In this document: piece after piece, positions 18,525 through 27,247 of the stretch
Layout: the number at the start of each line of letters is the position of its first letter
Numbering within the stretch: the stretch's first letter is position 1
From: Collinsella sp. TF06-26
GTDB taxonomy: Bacteria > Actinomycetota > Coriobacteriia > Coriobacteriales > Coriobacteriaceae
Reading direction: 5' to 3'
DNA length: 64,000 nucleotides
Assembly (NCBI RefSeq): GCF_002232035.1
Contig: NZ_NKXR01000009.1
Span: 267 to 64,266, forward strand
Translations under genes and position numbers: made by a program
The notes under the pieces: model-generated
What the model was told of the DNA's origin: nothing
Database searches by the model: none
What the model saw: the letters and a program-made list of their open reading frames with translations, nothing else

Positions 18525-19799
18525 TTACTGGCGTTGCTTGGGCTCGGTGACGATGGCTCGGACAATGCGGGGGCGATCGGTGAGGTCGTGGACGATACGC
18601 ACGTCCGAAAGGCCTGCTTGACGACAGAGCTCGGCCGCGGCGTCGAGCGCGCCCTCGTAGAGCTCGCAGGCAAACAGGCCGCCGGCACGCAGCATGTAGG
18701 GCGCCGCGTTGAGCAGGCGGCGGAAGATATCGAGACCGTCGGCACCGCCCTCGAGCGCCAGATCGGGCTCAAAGTCCTTGACCTCATGCGGCAGCGAGCG
18801 CATGACGTCGGTCGGGATGTAAGGTGGGTTGGAGACGAGCACATCAAAGGTGCCCCACTCTTCGCGGGGAATGGAACTCACCAGGTTTGTGAGGCTGAAG
18901 GCGACCTCGTCGGACGTGAGGCCAAGCGCATCACGGTTTTTGGTGGCCAGATCGATGGCGCGCGGCTCGATATCGGTAGCAGTGCAGGTAACGTGGCCGC
19001 GGCGCTCCCAGGCAAGGGAGAGCGAAATGCAGCCCGTGCCGCAGCCGACCTCGAGAACGCGGGCAGTGCGGGGCTCGGCTGGGGCAGATACGTTGGCCTC
19101 GGCGGCATCTTGCGCGGGAGTCGCCTGTTGGTCGTTGTCCTCAATGGCGATGCCGTATTCGTCGAGCTCGGGCTCGGGGGTTTCCATGGCCTCTGCTTCT
19201 GCCGCTTCGGCTTCTGCCGCCTGCGCGGCGGCTTCCTCGGCCTCGCGATCGGCCAGTTCCTCGGCATAAGCGCGACTGCCCAGCACATCGCCGCCTAGCG
19301 CCGCCTCGTCGGCAGCTGTGAGGTTGGCGGCACGGCGCTCGGCCGTCGCTCGCTCGTCGGCCAATGCGGCCTCGGCCTTGCGTGCCTGCTCGACCTCATC
19401 GTTCCAAGGCAGCTCAACACGCTGACGGGCAGCGGCCTCGGGGCTCAGTACCTCGGCATCCAGATAATTGAGGACTTCCTCGACGAGCATCTCGGTCTCG
19501 GGGCGCGGAATGAGCACACCGGGGGCGCACGCGACGTCGATCATGCGAAACTGCGTGCTGCCCGTGATGTATTGCAGCGGCTCGCCCTTAGCGCGGCGGA
19601 CAACGGCCGCATGCATGGTCTCGAGCTGGGCCGCGTTAAGCGTCTCGTCCATACGCATATATAGGTCAATGCGCGCCAGGCCCGTGGCGGCGCACAGCAG
19701 CCACTCGGCAGAAAGACGGGGGTGCTCCTCGCCGCGCTCGGCCAGGTACTCCTTGGTCCACTCGAGACAACGCTTGATGGTCCAAATCTCGTTTGCCAT
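18525..19799 (-). CDS. prmC: Release factor glutamine methyltransferase with a large acidic insertion
   Basis: PrmC methylates the Gln of the GGQ motif in release factors; prfA lies just upstream on the same strand. The N-terminal helical domain ends with PGVLIPRPETEMLVEEVL. The SAM motif VLEVGCGTGCISLSLA and the catalytic VSNPPYIP follow in the C-terminal domain. Between these, about residues 116-243, is an Ala/Glu-rich low-complexity insertion (for example REAEEAAAQAAEAEAAEAEA). Ordinary PrmC proteins are about 280 residues; this one is 424. ATG 19799 follows GGGGAGGG. The frame stays open through the insert with no stop, so it is probably translated. Confidence 0.88.
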   Translation of the reverse strand: MANEIWTIKRCLEWTKEYLAERGEEHPRLSAEWLLCAATGLARIDLYMRMDETLNAAQLETMHAAVVRRAKGEPLQYITGSTQFRMIDVACAPGVLIPRPETEMLVEEVLNYLDAEVLSPEAAARQRVELPWNDEVEQARKAEAALADERATAERRAANLTAADEAALGGDVLGSRAYAEELADREAEEAAAQAAEAEAAEAEAMETPEPELDEYGIAIEDNDQQATPAQDAAEANVSAPAEPRTARVLEVGCGTGCISLSLAWERRGHVTCTATDIEPRAIDLATKNRDALGLTSDEVAFSLTNLVSSIPREEWGTFDVLVSNPPYIPTDVMRSLPHEVKDFEPDLALEGGADGLDIFRRLLNAAPYMLRAGGLFACELYEGALDAAAELCRQAGLSDVRIVHDLTDRPRIVRAIVTEPKQRQ

Positions 19800-20220
19800 G
19801 GGGCCCTCCCCTCTTAAGCGCCGGACGGCGCGCGAATGTCGGAGCAGATTGTAAGCGAGGCCAGCGCTTGGCAAGGGGCGATTGAAGGCGATTATCGAGA
19901 ATCAGCCCAGAATTTTGCACCGAGCTCGCTCAAAGTGTTCATTCGCTGACGTCTAAATTTGCATTCGTCAAGCTTTTGGCAAGGTTGCCCCAAAACTGAC
20001 CAATATCTAACCAAGAACTTGCCACATCGCTTGACGCACGACCCATCAAAAATCGCTCCGCGACTTCTTGAACGATATTTTGAGCAATATTTTCGATAGC
20101 GAACTTATGCCGTCAATTACCTTAAGCAGGTAAGCAGCTCAAATGACATCACAGCCGACTGAATAAAATATCAAGGCAATGTCACCAATGACTCCCTACG
20201 AATCATTTGACAACCAAGGA
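19800..20220. other. Intergenic region, no gene seen
   Basis: About 420 bp between prmC and repeat copy 2. It is clearly richer in A+T than its neighbours and contains no frame with coding character and no tRNA-like fold that I can recognise. The prmC promoter may lie here, because repeat copy 2 separates prmC from prfA. Confidence 0.4.
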
Positions 20221-20388
20221 AACGCCGATGTTTTGGCAATGTCAGCGAGCGACGTCCAGAGCGAACAAGTTGGCATGAAAAAGGCAAGGCATAGACCTTC
20301 TGGTCATGCCTTGCCTTTTGAATGACAAATTGTCGCTCTGGGCGGCGCGCAGCGTCGAGTCGTTACGCGGTTTGTAAAACCGCGTAAC
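20221..20388 (-). ncRNA. 168-bp structured repeat, copy 2 (candidate structured RNA)
   Basis: Same length and order of parts as copy 1. It begins at the base next to the prfA stop codon. P1 is GTTACGCGG/CCGCGTAAC, then comes GACGCTGC, P2 uses CCAGAGCGA/TCGCTCTGG, and P4 is a long hairpin (20283-20317) with a different sequence from copy 1 but the same position. P3 is TGTCAT with ATGCCA, one mismatch. The sequence shared with copy 1 is concentrated in loops and linkers, while the helices differ, as expected of a selected RNA fold. Confidence 0.7.
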
Positions 20389-21456
20389 CTACACGGCCTG
20401 TGCCAGCTTCTCGGCTCGCTCGGCGGCGGCGAGCGCCTCGATGACCGTGCCGAGCTGATCGCCTAGAAGGACGCCGTTGTAGGTGGAGTTGAAACCGATG
20501 CGGTGATCGGTCACGCGGTCCTGGGGCTGGTTGTAGGTGCGGATCTTCTCGGAACGGTTGCCGTGGCCGATCTGGCTCTGGCGCTCGGCACCGAGCTCTG
20601 CCTGCTGACGCTCGAGCTCCATCTCGTACAGACGAGCACGCAGCATCTGCATGCAGACCTCGCGGTTCTGGATCTGGGAACGCTGCTCCTGCGACTGCAC
20701 CACGGTGTTGGTGGGCAGGTGGGTGATGCGCACGGCGGAGTAGGTGGTGTTAACGCACTGACCGCCAGGGCCGGAGGCGCAGTAGGTATCGATGCGCAGG
20801 TCGGACTGGTTGATCTGAACGTCAATCTCCTCGGCCTCGGGAAGCACGGCGACGGTTGCCGTGGAGGTCTGGATACGGCCCTGGGACTCGGTCTTGGGAA
20901 CGCGCTGGACGCGGTGCACGCCGGACTCGAACTTCATGACGGAGTAGACGCGGTCGCCCTCGACCTTGAACTCGATGGACTTAAAGCCGCCGGCCTCGCT
21001 AGGGCTGGAGTCGAGCACGGTGGTCTTCCAGCCGCGCGACTCGCAGAAGCGCTGGTACATCTTGTACAGATCGCCGGCAAAGATGGCCGCCTCGTCGCCA
21101 CCGGCGGCGGAGCGGATTTCGACGATAGTGTTCTTGTCGTCGTTGGGGTCGCTCGGGATGAGCATGTACTTAATGTCTTCCTCGAGCTGGGGAAGCTTGG
21201 CCTCGTTTTCGGAGATGTCCATCTGGAGCATCTCCTTCTCATCGGCATCGGTGGTATCGTGCAGCATTTCCTTGGCAGCCTCGATGTCATCGAGCGCACC
21301 GATGTACTCGCGCGAAGCGGCGATGAGGTCGGACTGGTGCGCGTACTCCTTGTTGAGACGCGTGAACTCCTTAATATCGGAGGCGACGGCCGGGTCGGAG
21401 AGCTTCTTCTCGAGCTCCTCGTAGGCCTTGATAATCTTTTCGAGCTTGTCGCGCAT
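20389..21456 (-). CDS. prfA: Peptide chain release factor 1
   Basis: RF1 ends translation at UAA and UAG. The PxT anticodon-like motif appears as PKT in HRVQRVPKTESQGRI, and the catalytic GGQ is in SGPGGQCVNTTYSAVRI, the residue modified by PrmC. The 355-residue length is normal. AAGGAG lies 7 nt before ATG 21456. The gene's own stop is TAG. Confidence 0.96.
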   Translation of the reverse strand: MRDKLEKIIKAYEELEKKLSDPAVASDIKEFTRLNKEYAHQSDLIAASREYIGALDDIEAAKEMLHDTTDADEKEMLQMDISENEAKLPQLEEDIKYMLIPSDPNDDKNTIVEIRSAAGGDEAAIFAGDLYKMYQRFCESRGWKTTVLDSSPSEAGGFKSIEFKVEGDRVYSVMKFESGVHRVQRVPKTESQGRIQTSTATVAVLPEAEEIDVQINQSDLRIDTYCASGPGGQCVNTTYSAVRITHLPTNTVVQSQEQRSQIQNREVCMQMLRARLYEMELERQQAELGAERQSQIGHGNRSEKIRTYNQPQDRVTDHRIGFNSTYNGVLLGDQLGTVIEALAAAERAEKLAQAV

Positions 21457-21653
21457 GGCGGGACTCCTTTATATGCGTGAAGGTGAAAATCGGCAGAATT
21501 GATGGGGCGCGGGGCGCCGATGCGGGGGTAAGCCCGGCTAGAACATGTCGATCTTCAGATACATGCGCATCCCTTCGCGTATGGGGGTACATAGTTGCGG
21601 TCTAACCCATACATGATAGCGTGCGCAGGCAAACCTGCATACAACCCGCACGG

Positions 21654-21686
21654 AATCCGACAAAGGGAGAGTCCCTTTGTCGGATT
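21654..21686. repeat. ACAAAGGGA palindrome, after the M20 peptidase gene
   Basis: Perfect 15-bp arms (21654-21668 and 21672-21686) with core CAAAGGGA/TCCCTTTG and a 3-nt centre. It begins at the base next to the stop codon of the peptidase gene at 21687. It is one of at least six copies in this window, all at the 3' ends of minus-strand genes. Confidence 0.85.
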
Positions 21687-23102
21687 CTAGAGCGTATGGA
21701 GCAGGGCGATGAGGAAGCGAACACCCTGGAGGTAGGCGCGGCGGGTGATGCGCTCGTTGGTGCCGTGGACGCCGCGGTCGCACTCGTCATCGTCGACCAC
21801 AAACGCCGAAAAACGAATGCATTCGGAGCAAATGTGCTGGTAGTTGGCAGCGTCGGTCGCGCCGATCACGGTCGAGGGGACAATCGCCAACGGCTCGGAT
21901 GATCCGTTTTCCTCCGTCCCCTTTGGATCGCAGAAATAGCGGGCGGCGATGGAGCGAACCGCCTCGAGGCCGGGACCACCGATGCGCGGGGACGGCGAGG
22001 GCTCGGAGCTGCCGGGGCCCAGCTCCACTTCGACACGACCGGCAAGGTCCGCCCCGGCAACCGCCTCACGGCAGCGCGCCACAACGTCGGCCACGCTCGT
22101 GCCCTCGAGCATGCGGAAGTTAATGTTGGCCCACATATCCTGCGGCATCACGTTGGCGCCGGCGCTGCCTCCCTCGATCTGCGTGGGCGCGCAGGTGGTC
22201 GTCACCAGCGGATAGAGCTTCTTGCTGGCGAGGCAATCGCGGACAATGGCGCCCCCGTTGGCGGCAATCTCATCCGCCGTGTAGAGCCCCAGCTCGACAA
22301 GCTGCGCGGCAAGCAGATCGGTCACGCGCGTCGGCCACTCGATATCGCAGATTGCGGCGATGGCACGGCTGAGCACCTCGAGCGACGTGCCGCCGTAGGG
22401 GTTAGACGAATGCCCGCCCGCGCTCTTCGTCTTGAGCACGATATCGGCATAGCCCTTTTCGGCCAGGTCGGCATGCATAAGCCAGCCCTCGCCCGCGCCG
22501 TACTCGGCAGCCGGAACGATGCGGTAGTCGCCCTCGTCGATCAGGAACTCGAGCTCAACACCGCGCTCCTCGAGCACGCGGCCGATAGCTCCAGCGCCGT
22601 ACTGCGTGGTTTCCTCGTCCTGGCCAAAGGCGAGCAACAGCGAACGCTTGTGCTCCCAACCGTGCGCCAATGCATACTCAACCGCCTCGAGAATGCCTGC
22701 GACCTGATCCTTCATGTCGATAGCGCCGCGGCCCCAAATGTAGGTGTCGTCCACGTGCCCGCTAAAGGGGGCGTGCGTCCAGTCGGCCTCGGTACCCGGC
22801 ACCACGGGGACCACGTCCATGTGGCCCATGAGCATAACGGGATTGAGAGCAGGGTCGGAGCCGACAAGCGTCACCAACAGCGAGTGGTCGATAAGCTCGA
22901 CCTCGCCCGCCGCAAACACGCGCGGCCAGGCCTGCTGCATATAGGCGCGCAGGTCGTCGAAGGGCTGCCAGTCCACCGCCTCGGCATCCATGCTCGAAAT
23001 GGTCGGAAACGACAGCACGCGGCCCAAGCGCTCGCACGCGCTGACCTCGTCTATATCGGCAAAATCGTCCTCATGCGCAAAGAAGCGCCAAACCTCGGCC
23101 AT
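21687..23102 (-). CDS. M20 family metallopeptidase
   Basis: A zinc-dependent exopeptidase or deacylase of the ArgE/DapE/carboxypeptidase family. Metal motifs are MLMGHMDVVPV, WGRGAIDMKD, the glutamate pair in FGQDEETT and the C-terminal VHGTNERI histidine. The 471 residues are close to the longer PM20D1-like members. A loop with CDPKGTEENGSSEP (21904-21945) interrupts a region that is usually short and is encoded by DNA similar to an intergenic repeat near 53560. The substrate is unknown. The ABC amino-acid importer ends upstream of it at 23175 but is separated by about 70 bp. Confidence 0.85.
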   Translation of the reverse strand: MAEVWRFFAHEDDFADIDEVSACERLGRVLSFPTISSMDAEAVDWQPFDDLRAYMQQAWPRVFAAGEVELIDHSLLVTLVGSDPALNPVMLMGHMDVVPVVPGTEADWTHAPFSGHVDDTYIWGRGAIDMKDQVAGILEAVEYALAHGWEHKRSLLLAFGQDEETTQYGAGAIGRVLEERGVELEFLIDEGDYRIVPAAEYGAGEGWLMHADLAEKGYADIVLKTKSAGGHSSNPYGGTSLEVLSRAIAAICDIEWPTRVTDLLAAQLVELGLYTADEIAANGGAIVRDCLASKKLYPLVTTTCAPTQIEGGSAGANVMPQDMWANINFRMLEGTSVADVVARCREAVAGADLAGRVEVELGPGSSEPSPSPRIGGPGLEAVRSIAARYFCDPKGTEENGSSEPLAIVPSTVIGATDAANYQHICSECIRFSAFVVDDDECDRGVHGTNERITRRAYLQGVRFLIALLHTL

Positions 23103-23174
23103 GACATCCTTTCGATTGTGACGACAAAGGCCGCCCCACGGGAGCGGCCCTGCAACGTAAGCGTTTGCGGTCGG

Positions 23175-23960
23175 TTATTTGTCCTCGAGATAGCGAGAGA
23201 GGAACTCACGAGTGCGCTGGTGTTTGGGGTTGCCGAAGAGCTCGGCCGGCGCGGCATCCTCGAGCACCACGCCCTTGTCCATAAAGACCACGCGGTCGGA
23301 CACCGTGCGGGCAAAGGCCATCTCGTGCGTGACGACGACCATGGTCATGCCGTCGGCGGCGAGCTTGCGCATGACCTCGAGCACCTCGCCCACGATCTCG
23401 GGGTCGAGCGCGGAGGTCGGCTCGTCGAACAGCATGATCTGCGGATTCATACATAGGGCACGAGCGATGGCCACGCGCTGTTTTTGACCACCGGACAGGC
23501 GGCCAACGGCGGCGTGCGCGAACTTTTCGAGTCCCACGCTCGTCAGATGCTCCATCGCGACCTTCTCGGCCTCGGCCTTGCTCATCTTTTTGAGCGTGAC
23601 GGGCGCGAGCGTGCAGTTGTCGAGCACATCCATGTTGTTGAACAGGTTAAAGCCCTGGAACACCATGCCGATGTCCTCGCGCAATTTGTTGATGTTGCAG
23701 CGCTCGGCCGTGAGGTCCTGGCCGTGGAACCAGATGTGGCCCGCGTCCGGGGTCTCGAGCAGGTTGAGGCAGCGCAGGAAGGTCGATTTGCCCGAGCCCG
23801 AGGCGCCGATGATGGTGACAACCTCACCGGAATTGACGGACAGGTCGATGCCCTTGAGTACCTCGAGTGAGCCAAAGCTCTTGCGCAGGCCCTCGACGCG
23901 GATAAGCGGCTCTTGGTTTTGCACGGCTGCCGCAGTGCCGGTAGTGGCGGTATCTGCCAT
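23175..23960 (-). CDS. Polar amino acid ABC transporter ATP-binding protein
   Basis: The ATPase of an amino-acid importer of the GlnQ/HisP type. Walker A is GASGSGKST, the signature is [15 protein letters not shown], Walker B is [14 protein letters not shown], and the switch histidine is in [10 protein letters not shown]. Homology starts at [25 protein letters not shown] 23960 follows GAGGAG; upstream frame to 24035 overlaps the permease and is not used. It is the third gene of a binding protein-permease-ATPase operon. Confidence 0.93.
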   Translation of the reverse strand: MADTATTGTAAAVQNQEPLIRVEGLRKSFGSLEVLKGIDLSVNSGEVVTIIGASGSGKSTFLRCLNLLETPDAGHIWFHGQDLTAERCNINKLREDIGMVFQGFNLFNNMDVLDNCTLAPVTLKKMSKAEAEKVAMEHLTSVGLEKFAHAAVGRLSGGQKQRVAIARALCMNPQIMLFDEPTSALDPEIVGEVLEVMRKLAADGMTMVVVTHEMAFARTVSDRVVFMDKGVVLEDAAPAELFGNPKHQRTREFLSRYLEDK

Positions 23961-23982
23961 GATGATTCTCCTCGTCTTGCGC

Positions 23983-25131
23983 CTAGTTGGAGCTGGGCAG
24001 CGTGGCAGGGGCCTCGGCGCCCAGCTTTTTGCCAAAGGCTTCGAGCAGGCGGCTCGCCACGAGTGTCAGGATCAGGTAGACCACGAGCGCCACGCAGTAG
24101 ACCTCCATCTGGCGGTAGTACACGCCGGCGACCGTGGTAGTAGCGTACATAAGGTCGAACACGCCGATGACCGAGAGCACCGACGAGTCCTTAATGTTGA
24201 TGATGAGCTCGTTGGTGAGCGCCGGAATCGCGTTTTTAATGCCTTGGGGGAACACGACTTTGCGCATGGCCTGCCACTGCGACAGGCCCAGCGAGCGCGC
24301 TGCCTCGGCCTGGCCGGGATCGATGGACTCGATGCCGCCGCGCAGGACCTCCATCATGTAGGCGGTGGAGTTGAGCGAGATGGTGACGAGGCCGGCGGTG
24401 AAGGTACTCCAGATCTGGTTGGCCTGAGCGGTCTCGAAGCCCATGCCGCGCAAAACGGTAAAGCCCGCGTAATAGATGAGCAGGCCCTGGACCATCATGG
24501 GCGTGCCGCGCACGATGGTGGAGTAGATGGTCGCAAAGCCGCGGCCGATACTCTTAAAGAAGCGCACCAGGTCGTTGTCCACGCGGTCAAAGGTCTGAAT
24601 ACGCAGGAACACAAAGAGCAGCGCCAGGAAGAATGCGATGACGGTACCGAAGGTCGCAAGCGCGATGGTGATCTCGATACCGCGGATAAAGAAGTCGCCA
24701 CTCTTGTAGGTCATGTAGACCAAGCTCGACAAAAAGTCGCTGGGGTTGGAATCCGAGACAATGCTCACCTGCACCAGGTCGATAAACGACATGACGCAGC
24801 GGTCGATAAAGAAGATCGCCGCGATAGCGACCACAACATAGCTACCCAGGCGCGCGCCGCGGCGGAAACGCTCGGATGCGAACGGCGACTTTTCGCGATA
24901 GTCACTCCAGTGCATAAGCTTGGTGACAAGCGCCGCTGCCGACACGACAATCCAGGCCCAAAGAATCGCCCAAAGGCAATCCTGGAAGATACCGGTGGGG
25001 GCTAAGAAGCTCAGCGGTGTGGGGTTGCGCTGGCTAAACGCCAGGCCGAGCGCCGCGATGACGCTCGTGCCCAGGTATACATAACGGTGGTCGGCCTTGA
25101 TAAAGGAGGCCAGACGGTTGATGGCTTTCAT
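23983..25131 (-). CDS. Polar amino acid ABC transporter permease, extended N-terminus
   Basis: The membrane subunit of the importer, of the HisM/GlnP type. The C-terminal half holds the permease domain ([25 protein letters not shown] onwards) with the EAA loop [31 protein letters not shown]. The usual subunit is about 220 residues; this one is 382. The extra 150 N-terminal residues carry two or three predicted membrane helices ([55 protein letters not shown]). No second permease gene is present, so it presumably homodimerises. Confidence 0.9.
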   Translation of the reverse strand: MKAINRLASFIKADHRYVYLGTSVIAALGLAFSQRNPTPLSFLAPTGIFQDCLWAILWAWIVVSAAALVTKLMHWSDYREKSPFASERFRRGARLGSYVVVAIAAIFFIDRCVMSFIDLVQVSIVSDSNPSDFLSSLVYMTYKSGDFFIRGIEITIALATFGTVIAFFLALLFVFLRIQTFDRVDNDLVRFFKSIGRGFATIYSTIVRGTPMMVQGLLIYYAGFTVLRGMGFETAQANQIWSTFTAGLVTISLNSTAYMMEVLRGGIESIDPGQAEAARSLGLSQWQAMRKVVFPQGIKNAIPALTNELIINIKDSSVLSVIGVFDLMYATTTVAGVYYRQMEVYCVALVVYLILTLVASRLLEAFGKKLGAEAPATLPSSN

Positions 25132-25140
25132 GCTGCCTCC

Positions 25141-26067
25141 CTATGCCGGCTGACGGTCGAGGCACGCGTCCCACATTTGGTCGCGCTCCTCTTGGCTAAT
25201 GCCCTTGAGTGTCTTGTCGATGAGCTTAAGCAGTTTGTCCGAGCCCTTGCGGCAACCGACATTTGCCGTGACCTCCTGCTTAAAGCCCTCGCCCTCGGCA
25301 AAGTGGATGGGGACGATACCGGGATTTTGGGCCATATAGCCCTTTTCGTTCTCAGTGTTGTAGGTCACGGCGTCGCACGTGCCCTGCAGCAGATTCGAGA
25401 ACACCGTGGGGACCGAATCGACCGGGTTCTTGTGCACAACGCCCGGAATCTCGTCGATGACGGTATCGAGCATGGTGTCCTTTTGGCCGAGCACCGTGGC
25501 ACCGCTGAAGTCGCTGAGCTTGGTGGCGTTTTGGTAGGGCGAGCCCTCTTTTACGAACAGGCCAAAGTAGCCAATGAAGTACGGGTCGGAAAAGCCGACG
25601 GACTCCTCGCGCTCGGGCGTGGCGCTCATGCCGGCGATGATGAGGTCAATCTGGCCGTTGTTGAGCGAGTCGATAAGGCCCGAGAAGCTCTGCTTGACGG
25701 CAACGGGCTCGCCGCCGAGAGCCTTGCAGACGATCTTGGCGATCTGCACGTCGTAGCCATCGGCGTAGGCTCCCTGCACGTTATCGATGGGGATCGTGAC
25801 CTCGCTGGCCTCGGAAACCTGCCAGTTGTACGGGGCGTAGGCCGCCTCCATGCCAATGCGGATCTTATCCTTGCCGATCACAGAATCGGACAGGTCATCG
25901 CGACCGCCGCCCGTCGTGGGCTGGACCACCTTGAGTGTGGACGGACGCTGGCAGCCGGCAAGCGCGCCGGCGACAACGGTTGCGCTCGCAGCGAGGGCGC
26001 TACCCAAGAAGATGCGACGACTGCACACCGGCTGGGCCTGCGCGTCGCGCTGTAGTCGAGGTTGCAT
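25141..26067 (-). CDS. Amino acid ABC transporter substrate-binding lipoprotein
   Basis: The extracytoplasmic receptor of the importer (SBP_bac_3 type). A signal with twin arginines (SRRIFLGSALAASATVVAGALAGC) combines a Tat-like motif with a lipobox cysteine, so export as a lipoprotein by Tat is likely. The mature domain has RIGMEAAYAPYNW, YDVQIAKIVCKALGGEP and DLIIAGMSATPEREESVGFSDPY. ATG 26067 has AGGAAGG 6 nt upstream. The ligand cannot be told from the sequence. Confidence 0.92.
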   Translation of the reverse strand: MQPRLQRDAQAQPVCSRRIFLGSALAASATVVAGALAGCQRPSTLKVVQPTTGGGRDDLSDSVIGKDKIRIGMEAAYAPYNWQVSEASEVTIPIDNVQGAYADGYDVQIAKIVCKALGGEPVAVKQSFSGLIDSLNNGQIDLIIAGMSATPEREESVGFSDPYFIGYFGLFVKEGSPYQNATKLSDFSGATVLGQKDTMLDTVIDEIPGVVHKNPVDSVPTVFSNLLQGTCDAVTYNTENEKGYMAQNPGIVPIHFAEGEGFKQEVTANVGCRKGSDKLLKLIDKTLKGISQEERDQMWDACLDRQPA

Positions 26068-26162
26068 CTGATGCCTTCCTGTTTTGCTTTGCTGACAATA
26101 AGACAGGATATACGCCCGCAACCAGCAACGCGGCATGTGCGCGAAAAATTAATAGACACACA

Positions 26163-26194
26163 GTAGTCGTTTAAGAACATCCCCAATGGCTACC
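26163..26194. repeat. Partial copy of the 4571-4643 repeat
   Basis: The sequence AGTCGTTTAAGAACATCCCC followed by AATGGCTACC matches the right half of the inverted repeat near 4605-4634 with two differences. Only one arm is present here. Confidence 0.7.
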
Positions 26195-26198
26195 TACC

Positions 26199-26233
26199 AA
26201 AAAGCCTCCCTGCCGGATGTGGCAGGGAGGCTT
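26199..26233 (-). terminator. Terminator of the epimerase-like gene
   Basis: A perfect 13-bp stem (26202-26214 with 26221-26233) is followed on the minus strand by TTTTTGG. It lies about 40 bp past the stop codon at 26275, after the palindrome at 26248-26270. Confidence 0.88.
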
Positions 26234-26247
26234 AGCGGGCAGGAAGG

Positions 26248-26270
26248 GACAAAGGGACTGTCCCTTTGTC
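26248..26270. repeat. ACAAAGGGA palindrome, after the epimerase-like gene
   Basis: Arms GACAAAGGGA and TCCCTTTGTC surround CTG. It sits 4 bp beyond the stop codon at 26275 and just upstream of a separate, ordinary terminator, so termination is not its only possible purpose. Confidence 0.85.
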
Positions 26271-26274
26271 ACAT

Positions 26275-27168
26275 CTAGAGCAAGGTGACGCTAAAGCTAC
26301 GTTTATCGGTAGCGCCCGGTGCCAACGTGATGGTGTTGACCTTGTGCTCAAAGACATCGTCCTCGGTGTCCATGGTGGTGTGGCCGGTCCAGGGCTCGAG
26401 CGCCACAAACGGAGCGTCGTTGGCGGCAGACCACACGCCGATGTACTTAAAGCCCTCAAAGTCGATCTTGACGCCGTGGCCCGACTTGCGGCCGCGCAGC
26501 GTGAGCGTGGAGCCCGGAGTATCGGTGAACATGATGGCATCGTTATCGAAGCTGCGGTGCGTGATGGGCAGCACGTCCGAGTTATCGGGAGCCTTGTAGC
26601 TACCCTCGAACGTCATGAGACCGTCGGGCGTGATGATGGGAGCCTCGTTCGTCCAGGCCTCGGTAAACGCCAGCTCGTAATCCTCGAATACCTCGTCCTC
26701 GGCACCGGGGGCGGGCACGTTAAATGCGGGGTGGCCGCCCACCGAGAACGGCAGGTCCACGTCGCCGGTGTTCGTAACGGCAAAGGTCTGGGTAAGCGTG
26801 GCGTCGCCGGTCAGGGCATAGGTCATGTTGAGCTTAAAGTGGAACGGGAACGCCTTGAGCGACTCGGGCGTGTCAGTGATCTCGTACGTTACCGAGGAGC
26901 CGTCCTCCGAAACCTCGACCAACTTGTGCTCGACGATGCGAGCGAGTCCGTGGCGCGGCATCTCGCAGGTGCCGGCCGCAGATGTCGCCATGTTGTTGCG
27001 CAGCGATCCCACGATGGGGAACAGGATAGGCGCATGCTTGCCCCAAAAGGCCGGGTCGCCCTGCCACAGATACTCGTTGCCGTTGAGGGCAAGGCTCGTG
27101 AGCTGGGCACCCATGGAATCGATGGCCGCGGTGAGGCCGCCGCGCTTGATGGTAGTGACGGTGGACAT
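26275..27168 (-). CDS. Aldose 1-epimerase family protein (LacX-like)
   Basis: A galactose-mutarotase-fold protein, close to the LacX/YeaD-type group that acts on sugars or sugar phosphates. The fold is visible in GGLTAAIDSMGAQLTSLALNGNEYLWQGDPAFWGKHAPILFPIVGSL, the arginine/histidine pair of MPRHGLAR, and FSVGGHPAFNVP. ATG 27168 follows GGAGG by 7 nt and gives 297 residues. No sugar-operon partner is adjacent, so its substrate is unclear. Confidence 0.85.
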   Translation of the reverse strand: MSTVTTIKRGGLTAAIDSMGAQLTSLALNGNEYLWQGDPAFWGKHAPILFPIVGSLRNNMATSAAGTCEMPRHGLARIVEHKLVEVSEDGSSVTYEITDTPESLKAFPFHFKLNMTYALTGDATLTQTFAVTNTGDVDLPFSVGGHPAFNVPAPGAEDEVFEDYELAFTEAWTNEAPIITPDGLMTFEGSYKAPDNSDVLPITHRSFDNDAIMFTDTPGSTLTLRGRKSGHGVKIDFEGFKYIGVWSAANDAPFVALEPWTGHTTMDTEDDVFEHKVNTITLAPGATDKRSFSVTLL

Positions 27169-27247
27169 GCTACTTCCTCCAATAGTAAACAACGGTGTCG
27201 AGGGCTATTGTCCCACTCTTGGCGGCGGGGTTGAGCGACAGGTGCAG

